Positions 55,401-64,000 of a stretch of 64,000 nt of DNA are shown piece by piece. How positions within the stretch are numbered: the first letter of the stretch is position 1; each line of letters opens with the position of its first letter. The position numbers were made by a program, and so were the translations under genes. Source of the stretch: Lithobates sylvaticus (Eukaryota; Chordata; Amphibia; Anura; Ranidae); the NCBI GenBank assembly GCA_028564925.1, contig CM053027.1:242941649-243005648 (forward strand), given 5' to 3'. The notes beneath the pieces were generated by a model, which worked only from the letters and a program-made list of their open reading frames with translations, had not been told where the DNA came from and did no database searches.

Positions 55401-55739
55401 ATATACATTGGCAATAATACAGGTTAACTTCTCCCATATCCCCAGTAAAAAAACAAATCTGCCCTCTGAATCAATTTGTACGTCCTGTTCCACAAATGTA
55501 GTGGACCTGGAAAAGAGGGTACTAACCCCCCTAGAGAATCTGGTATTTACTGAATGGTATTGTACCAGGTACTTAGACATATGCAGTAATTGGGTAGTGT
55601 CTCTAGTAAGATGAGAATCCTGGAGGCATATTATACTAGGTTTCGGTTGAGAAAGAGAGGTAAATAGTGCAGTTCTTTTAGTAGGGTCATGCAGTCCCCT
55701 AATATTCCAGGATAGGATTGTATCTCTTTGGTTACACAT
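52486..55739 (-). pseudogene. LINE ORF2: endonuclease and reverse transcriptase, broken
   Basis: The endonuclease starts at 55739 (ILSWNIRGLHDP), with ICLQDSHL and YVLGDFNSPMD near 55300. SRIDFAMGN and LSDHSPVQL follow near 55060-55130. The RT frame 54620-53600 has NSKPPGNDGLPIELYK, PISLLNTDLKLLTK, QSGFIPNRST, LDAAKAFDRVEW, RGTRQGCPLSPLLF and LALYADDALLF near 53640. After the MITE a C-terminal frame continues (53200-52820, then to 52486). Frameshifts lie near 55287, 54894 and 54630, and the 3' end is truncated. Confidence 0.88.
53201..53592. mobile_element. TA-flanked MITE, 388 bp, TGCCCC ends
   Basis: TA (53201-53202), then TGCCCCATACACACGGTCGG; the right end is the inverted version (CCGACCATGTGTACGGGGCA), then TA (53591-53592). 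A TA duplication suggests mobilisation by a Tc1/mariner-type enzyme; TTA/TAA (Harbinger-type) is equally compatible because the flanks read TTA and TAA. The interior is packed with TCCGAC/GTCGGA inverted motifs. Non-coding. Confidence 0.9.
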
Positions 55740-56764
55740 TGGGGTGGTGGTGAAGTAATATTAAGTATATCTTCCATCGATTAGGCAGTCCCTGAGTAGT
55801 GACCCACCACTCCCAAAAACCCATGGTACCCGAACCTTCAAATGACGTAGGCAACAGTCTTTCCAGAGTTTTTCTCGTTGCAATTCGAGGCATAGGGAGG
55901 TAGGGTAGAATCAGATGAGGTAGACGCCTGCAGAGATATTGTTCTCCCAACAAGAGCTGAGAGTTAAAACAAACAACAACAAAAAAAAGAAGAAAAAAGA
56001 CAAAAAACAACAACAGATTGCCAGCAACAAAATTAGGCAGAGAATTCCTGAACACGGGTGGTCTTGTTAACAATCTTCCATATTTGCCCCTCGGGGCTAC
56101 GTGGGGGTTAACAGTGAGGGCTGGGGCCCTATGACTCTGAATTAGAGGCACAGGTGGTATCTGGAGAAAATGAGGCATATTTGGTTAAGTCTTTGGTGTC
56201 TCTCCTGAAGCTCCTTTCTTAAACAAGGTGAGCAAAAGGATTTTTGGAAATGTTAATACCATAGCATGTGTTTCACTTATGCTTGCTCCCGGGCAGCTCC
56301 CCTTAGTTGTCTCTCATGTCGGTCAAGCCAGTTTGCAGCCATGTTTGGACTTTCAAAAAAGTGTGCTGTGCCATCTGCAATTACACGTAATTTGGCCGGA
56401 TATAGCATAGAGTAGATCAATGGGATAGCCCGCATTCTCTTTTTTACTTCCATGAACTTTGCTCTCTGTTTTTGTACAGCTGCAGAGAAATCAGAGTATA
56501 TGGACAGGGGCGTAACTAGAAATCACAGGGCCCCATAGCAAAATGTTGTATGGCCCCCCCCCACAAAAAAATGGCGGGGCTTAAATTAAATAGTGGGTGC
56601 GGTTTAAAGGGCGGGGCTCAATGGGTGTGTGGTTCGAGTCTGAGAAGAAAGAAAGAAAGAGCCCAGATCCTACACCACAATAGCAATATATGTATTCCAG
56701 AAAGTTTAATCAACAGATAAAGATACTCCAAACACCTGGTGTTAGCGCTTCAATAATCCTCACC

Positions 56765-57990
56765 TCTGCCCAATGCAGCGTGGTCTGCCCATGCCCAATA
56801 CTGCCTCACCTGTGCCCACTTGTGCCCAATGCAGCATGGTCTGTGCCCAATACAGCATGTCCAGTGCCCAATGCAGCCTCACCTGTGCCCAATGCAGCGT
56901 GGCCAGTGCCCAATACTGCCTCACCTGTGCCCAATACTGCCTCACCTGTGCCCACTTGTGCCCAATGCAGCGTGTCCAGTGCCCAATGCAGCCTCACCTG
57001 TGCCCAATGCAGTGTGGCCTGTGCCCAATGCAGCCTCACCTGCCTATGCCCAATGCAGCATGTTCAGTGCCCAATGCAGCCTCACCTGTGCCCAATGCAG
57101 CGTGGCCTGCCCATGCCCAATACAGCCTCACCTGTGCCTAATGCAGCCTGACCTGTGTCCAATGCAGTGTGACCCGTGCCCAATGCAGAATGTCCAGTGC
57201 CCAATGCAGCCTCACCTGTGCCCAATGCAGTGTGGCCAGTGCCCAATACTGCCTCACCTGTGTCCAATACTGCCTCACCTGTGCCCACTTGTGCCCAATG
57301 CAGCGTGTCCAGTGCCCAATGCAGCCTCACCTGTGCCCACTTGTGCCCAATGCAGCGTGTCCAGTGCCCAATGCAGCCTCACCTGTGCCCAATGCAGTAT
57401 GGCCTGTGCCCAATGTAGCCTCACCTGCCTGTGCCCAATGCAGCATGTTCAGTGCCCAATGCAGCCTCACCTGTGCCCAATGCAGCGTGGCCTGCCCATG
57501 CCCAATACAGCCTCACCTGTGCCCAATGCAGCCTCACCCGTGCCCAATGCAGCTTAACCCGTGCCCAATACAGCCTCACCTGCCTGTGCCCAATGCAGCA
57601 TGTTCAGTGCCCAATGCAGCCTCACCTTTGCCCAATGCAGCGTGGCCTGCCCATGCCCAATGCAGCCTCACCCATGCCCAATGCAGCCTGACCCGTGCCC
57701 AATGCAGCCTGACTCGTGCCCAATGCAGCCTGACCCGTGCTCAATGCAGCCTCCCCCGTGCCCAATGCAGCCTCCCCCGTGCCCAATGCAGCCTCACCCG
57801 TGCCCAATACAGCCTCCCCCATGCCCAATACAGCCTCCCCGTGCCCAAAGCAGCCTCCCCCTTGCCCAATGCAGCCTCCCCCATGCCCAATGCAGCCTCA
57901 CCTGTGCCCAATACAGCCTCACCCGTGCCCAATACAGCCTCCCCGTGCCCAATGCAGCCTCCCCCGTGCCCAATGCAGCCTCACCTGTGC
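56765..57990 (+). repeat. Minisatellite (GTGCCCAATGCAGCCTCACCT)n in hAT3
   Basis: About 55-60 units of ~21 bp: a core TGCCCAATGCAGC, then CTCACC, GTGTCC or GTGGCC variants. Longer blocks recur (for example 56820-57130 is closely repeated at 57185-57520), so there is higher-order structure. Cys/Pro/Gln-rich frames of 150-325 codons are by-products of a period divisible by three. Confidence 0.95.
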
Positions 57991-58059
57991 AGTGGAAGAG
58001 GTGAGCCAGACTGCAGCAGCCCTCAAATGGCTATTGGCGAGCGTGGGGCTATCTCAGAG

Positions 58060-58440
58060 TGGGGGGGGGCGAGCACCGCCCGCACGGTCCCCCCAGCCAG
58101 GGGAAGTGAGGAGAGGAAGAGGCGCGCTGTAATAGCTTTCATTTGAATGTCCTGTGTTCCCAGGGCTCACCGTCTCATAGCCCCACCTCTTGGCCCGGTG
58201 CCTTTGATGATGTCCCGCATTGGACCGGCGTTCTGTCTATCAAAAGCGTTGGGCCAAGAGGTGGGGCTATGTGACGGTGAGCCCCGGGAACACACACAGG
58301 ACATTCAAATAAAAGCTATTACACAGCGCTCTGCTTGTACGGACAGCGCGCCTCTTCCTCTCCTCACTAACCCTGGCTGGGGGACCGTGCGGGCAGTGCT
58401 CGGCCCCCCGGGCCCTTCGGCAGTATGCATTACTCCTCCT
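58060..58440. repeat. Long imperfect inverted repeat in hAT3
   Basis: The left arm runs about 58068-58198 (CACGGTCCCCCCAGCCAGGG ... CACCTCTTGGCCC), the right arm about 58251-58400 (GGGCCAAGAGGTGGGGCTA ... CCCTGGCTGGGGGACCGTG), with a ~50-bp spacer. The arms would form a long hairpin. Confidence 0.85.
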
Positions 58441-59515
58441 CCCCAGGGGCCCCATAGCGGCTGCGGGCCCCATAGCTGCCGCGTGTGTCGCTATGGCGGT
58501 AGTTCCGCCACTGTATATGGATATCTTAGACCCTTGTATCTCCATATCCGCCTTCTGTCTGGCCATACGCAGTATAATGTCTCTGTCTTTATAATGTAGT
58601 AATTTCAGAAGGAATGATCTATCATGGCCCCCTGGTAGCGGTGGCCTAGAAGGCACCCTATGGGCTCTTTCCACTGAGAAGGATGGGGTAAGGTTATTTT
58701 TCCCAAAGGTATCAGTCAGCCATGTTTCAATAAAATCAGTGGGGTTTCTCCCCTCAGATTTTCCAGGCATACCAACTATACGTAGGTTAGACCTTCTCAG
58801 CCTGTTTTCCATATCTTCGACTCTGGCAAATGTTTCATCTGTTTTAGCAGAAGTGCCATGCATTTCCTGAATAAGGGGGGTCATGTCGTCCTCAATGGTG
58901 CTCACCCTTCCCTCTAAGGCAGTGGCCCTCTCCCTGATCTTCTGCATATCCTGCCTAATATGTAGCAGGCCCTCTTTCATGCTTCTGACCTCCCCTGATA
59001 ACTCAGTAAGAGAGGTCCCATATGAATGAACCGCAGTAAGAATGTCCTGTAATGAGGGCTCAGTACTGTCTATTGCAGTGGGACTAGCAGTGTCATGGGG
59101 AGGGAGAGGGGCTGCAGAGGTACTCACTGTGCTCCACGAGGCCTCAGGCACCATCTTTTCCTGCACATGTTGTGGGTCTTGAGGCAGCTTCACAGGGGAG
59201 ATAGTTTTGCATGCTTTAGCTGTATTCTGTTAAAGGGTGTGCTGGCCGTTCCTGGGGCTGCCTGGATCATGTGTAAATTGTGCCAGCTTTGCAGCCGCAG
59301 AAGCATAGGACTCTCGGCCTGCACGTTGCTGGAGTGGGGGGCGCCATTTTTGGCCGGTCCATCGGCACAGGGGTGGCTCCACACCGGGAGCGGAGTTTTC
59401 TGTCTATTTCGGCGGTGGTATAGGCTCACAGTAGGATTGATCGGCTCAGGATGCAGGAGCTGATGTGAGACACGTTCACTCACATGAATGTCCAAGCCCC
59501 GCCCCCCCTGTGATG

Positions 59516-60717
59516 CAGTTTAATGTTTGTCTTTTACAACCCTACATTTTCTTCTAATCAGAGAAATATGGAAAGCTTCCTTATTATTACAGTTTTTTTT
59601 TTTTATTATTAAATCCCCAAATTCTTCAATCATTCATAATTTCACTTATCCAGAAATTGTACAACCCAATAAAGTTCCTTTTTTTTTGTCTGCGCCCGTT
59701 TCATTTTCTTTCCTATTATTTGCATGTGGAGTACTAAGTCCTGAAAGATTGTGTCTATTTTTTTAATTAAGTGTCTAAACATAATACCCTCTACATGACC
59801 TACCCAATCTGTTCATTCTGTGCTTTCCTCCTCTATTCCTACTGCCTAAAATCTTTCCACCTCACTGAACACATTTCAGATGAAAAATGTGTCACATATT
59901 TATCATATTTTGGGAATGATGTTGACAGTTTACACCCATTTTAGCAAAGGACAGTACAGAAAATTGTTCTCAAATTCTATTGAGGGGATTTAAAGATAGC
60001 TAGCTCAGATTTTCAGAACCAGAAACAGCAAAAAATCTATTCATTCACCTTTCCCAAAAGCAGCTCAAAGCTTACATATGTTTACGATAACATAGAGGTA
60101 TATTTTAAAATTTTGAATATAACATGCAATATGAGAACATAAAAACATTAGGGAGGGAAGATTTATTGTACGTCACATAAATTAATTACATATTTGTAGA
60201 ACTATAAATAATAAGTAACACAAAACAATATTTGCCAACTGTGCAACACTGTGTAACCAGTCCTACACATTTATATGTATTTATTGTTTAAAGGGTGGTG
60301 CGTTAAACCATGTTTGCCTTTGGGCCTTTTACTGAAGAGAGAATGAAGAGAGGGACTCTGACAGCTCCAGCAAGCAGACATCTGCTGATTAAAAATGTAT
60401 TTGCATAGAAGCCAAGATTGTTCCTTGCAAGGTTTCCTTACCAGAGACTCATGGAAGATCAAGTAGGACAGATGTTCAGGTTATACACAGCTGTGTATAG
60501 ACAAACACAGCTTACATCCTATTGTAGTTTCTCATTTTACAAATGAAATACACTGCTTGCTATGTTATACTAGAGCAACAGTGCAACATTTTAACAAATA
60601 TTTTTAACAAACAGTTGCAGCTCTTACTGACATCATCTAGAGGTCTTTTAACTAATGCTTTGTGCAAATCAAGTATGACATGGTAGTCACTACACTGTAA
60701 GACATTGCAAGTACAAA
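59516..60717. other. Unassigned AT-rich DNA
   Basis: No gene, terminus or tandem structure recognised. Homopolymer T runs near 59590. Confidence 0.5.
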
Positions 60718-61036
60718 TACGCCTAGGTTCACACTGAATGCGGGTTTGAAATTGTGCGAGTTCGGCTGAACTCGCACAATTTCAAACCAACACTTCCGTC
60801 CGATTCGGGGACGATTTGAGAGACATCTGTGCGGGTTTATGCACAGCTGTCTATTGAAATGGCCCCCAAAGTCGCCAAAAGTAGTGCAGGAACTACGTTT
60901 TGGAATCGGTGCGACACCGCAAAGTCGCCGTTGCACCGATTCGGACAGTGCCATTGTTGGCAATAGGCTCTGATTTGGCATGCGATTTGACATGTCAGAT
61001 CTAGTTTTGAATCGGCCCAAAGTGAACAGGGGCTAC
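60718..61036. mobile_element. Small MITE-like element with a 21-bp perfect hairpin
   Basis: The ends GCCTAGGTTCACA (60721) and complement GCCCCTGTTCACT (to 61033) are flanked by TAC on both sides (60718-60720, 61034-61036). Inside, GGTTTGAAATTGTGCGAG... (60743-60763) is perfectly complementary to 60768-60788 with a 4-base loop. The class is uncertain; a 3-bp duplication could point to Harbinger-type mobilisation. Confidence 0.6.
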
Positions 61037-61200
61037 AAGTACAAAGCAAAGATTAGATTGCATCTCTAATTTTCTCAGTGTTTTGGGATGCACATCACAT
61101 GTTGCACTGACAGCTTGGAAACTTAGCGAAATGAGTGGACAAGAGCAACTGTTGAAACAGCCTCATCAACAGCTAACCCATACAAAAAAATAATAAATAA

Positions 61201-61206
<6 letters not shown>

Positions 61207-61251
<45 letters not shown>
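61207..61251. repeat. (AT)n microsatellite, target of the Tc1 insertion
   Basis: About 21 AT units ending directly at the left TIR of the Tc1 element. Confidence 0.95.
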
Positions 61252-62868
<1,617 letters not shown>

Positions 62869-63970
62869 TACAAACACAGGTGATTAGAGAACTTTAAATC
62901 ACTTAAAATAAAACAAAAAATAATTATAAAATCAATAATCACAGCAGCGCTATGGACAACGTGCGCCGTTGTCAATATCATAAACTATTAATCATGAAGT
63001 CCACACAAATAAAGATTTGATTGGTCACAGAATAGGACACATACATATAAATATCATCAGGAGATGTAGGAGAGTTGGTGAAAGAGTTGAATGGGTGAAT
63101 CTATCAGAAACGGCGAGTGTACCAGTCAACGCTAATATCCACACCGTGCTCCACACATCCCCTTAGGGGTTTAAACTCACCAAAAGACGAATAATGTAAA
63201 GCCTTAAGACATCAACATCTCCCCGTGTCCATCTCTATTCCGGTCTCCAGACATCCAATCAGCCTCAGCATATAGATAGGAAACAAAACAGACTCCACAT
63301 GTGGCAGATCCGTTTGACTCTTTTATTGTGCGACTTTAAAAAACTTTCAATAAAACTTCTACAGGTACAATGCTTCTGGTCCCACTTTAGACTTAAAGCT
63401 TGGTGTTTTAAGTGCCAGTAATAGGGTCTGATAGATCTGTTTAGAAGTATCTGTGCTGCACTGTCTCCTTCCGGCTCTCAGCGCTGGGTCTGTGGAACGC
63501 AGCGTGTGCTACGTCACTTCCGGTTGCCGTCAGACCACTCCCTGACCGGTTTCGTCGCTTGGACTTTGTCAAAGGGGCATGGTCTTAAGGCGCGGCGTCC
63601 CGGATTATATACCTCACTAACCCCACCTCTTAATTAAACTCCTTACAGCCTCTGGAATCCACAAATGGTGCACAGCGGAGATCAGAGGCTCACCTAAACA
63701 ACAAGTTGTAAATCTTTACAAACATTAGCTGGTCTAATAGGTAATTAAAGGAGGTGGCAGACATTATACTCCCGCAGTTATAAAAACATATAAAGAACAC
63801 ATCATGTTTAATAAAAACTGTGTGATTCATTTAAAAATACACATTAACTAAATATTGTGATTTTTGTAATAATCTAAACCAAAAAATAACCATAGACATT
63901 TACTAATAAAAATTATATATATAAAATACACATTTAAAATGAATGCTGCATCAGAATATATATAGAGAGT
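62869..63970. other. Flanking DNA, probably Penelope-type terminal repeat in part
   Basis: No coding frame. A CpG-richer part at 63450-63620 contains a degenerate hammerhead-like motif on the minus strand (AAGTCCAAGCGACGAAACCGG, 63567-63547), the kind of sequence found at the ends of Penelope-like elements. The rest is AT-rich and unassigned. Confidence 0.4.
63545..63580 (-). ncRNA. Degenerate hammerhead-like motif
   Basis: On the minus strand TTGACAA stands where CTGANGA is expected, followed by a GTC-CAAGC-GAC stem and GAAAC (63553-63549). The first core box is eroded, so activity is unlikely. It is a marker for a Penelope-like end. Confidence 0.3.
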
Positions 63971-64000
63971 AACAGGCAGCAAAGGCATATCAATATTTTT

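Larger units (their letters stand above)
56497..58521. mobile_element. hAT3: non-autonomous hAT, 2009 bp, exact 8-bp target duplication
   Basis: TATATGGA at 56497-56504 and 58514-58521. The element starts CAGGGGCGTAACTAG (56505) and ends with the complement of CAGTGGCGGAACTACC (58513). An 8-bp duplication and CAG-type TIRs fit hAT. The interior is a 1.2-kb minisatellite and a long imperfect inverted repeat. There is no transposase. The exact ends are confirmed because the LINE ORF1 frame resumes across them. Confidence 0.93.
56277..59154 (-). pseudogene. LINE ORF1, open on both sides of the hAT3 insertion
   Basis: The start MVPEASWSTVS is at 59154. A coiled-coil part (SGEVRSMKEGLLHIRQDMQKI) leads to LRIVGMPGKSEGRNP and FSVERAHRVPSRPP near 58640-58770, the RRM-like/C-terminal signature of L1 ORF1 proteins. 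The frame reaches KISIYS at 58522, is interrupted by hAT3, and resumes DFSAAVQKQRAKFME at 56496 to a stop at 56277. Total is about 290 residues without other lesions. Known role: nucleic-acid chaperone of the LINE particle. Confidence 0.85.
52486..59515 (-). mobile_element. L1/Tx1-type LINE with two younger insertions
   Basis: 5' end near 59515, 5' UTR, ORF1 (split by hAT3), an apurinic endonuclease and RT of the L1/Tx1 type, cut off at 52486 where PLE3 abuts. A MITE (53201-53592) interrupts ORF2 and a 2-kb hAT (56497-58521) interrupts ORF1. No poly(A) end is seen because the 3' part is missing. Confidence 0.85.

Noticed and set aside
56690-58146. Long Cys/Pro/Gln-rich open frames, up to 325 codons
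   Set aside because: A 21-bp minisatellite has a period divisible by three, so stops are avoided in several frames at once on both strands.

Overview
The window looks like repeat-rich nuclear DNA of a large-genome frog. Several families here (short TTAA-flanked elements, TGCCCC-ended MITEs, Penelope-like elements with hammerhead motifs, hAT elements opening with GGGTTGAGCGAACC) are ones I recall from ranid-type anurans. The host assignment is inference. I found no convincing host gene, tRNA or rRNA. Nearly everything that can be read is mobile DNA, much of it nested.

Layout. 1-4419: AT-rich dispersed repeats with a large inverted repeat, and two pieces of a TTAA-flanked element family. 4420-12799: a decayed hAT transposon (hAT1) whose leader holds a ~4.9-kb array of ~108-bp hairpin-forming monomers, followed by a broken BED-type transposase. 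13270-21459: a very young, whole-looking Ty3/gypsy LTR retrotransposon on the minus strand with a PNMA-like Gag. 21846-23535: two TTAA-flanked elements that share one TTAA. 25893-30440: a decayed Penelope-like element (PLE1). 32550-50410: a second Penelope-like element (PLE2) split by a 1-kb TTAA element and by a 10.9-kb hAT element (hAT2, 38491-49393). 50411-52485: a third Penelope-like fragment (PLE3). 52486-59515: an L1/Tx1-type LINE on the minus strand, carrying a MITE in ORF2 and a 2-kb non-autonomous hAT (hAT3) in ORF1. 61250-62868: a nearly intact Tc1 element inserted in a TA microsatellite.

The most interesting object is hAT2. Between its ends lie two convergent genes. One is a nearly full-length hAT transposase (BED finger to hATC domain). 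The other is a five-exon gene for a Myb/SANT-like DNA-binding protein with a C-terminal coiled coil; its four introns have good splice sites and keep one reading frame. A Myb-like partner is the hallmark of PIF/Harbinger elements, and I do not know it as a standard part of vertebrate hATs. Two different subterminal tandem arrays lie just outside the two promoter regions. hAT1 also pairs a BED transposase with a large array, here downstream of a TATA box and made of monomers whose stems covary. Tandem arrays next to promoters may therefore be a shared theme of these two hAT families.
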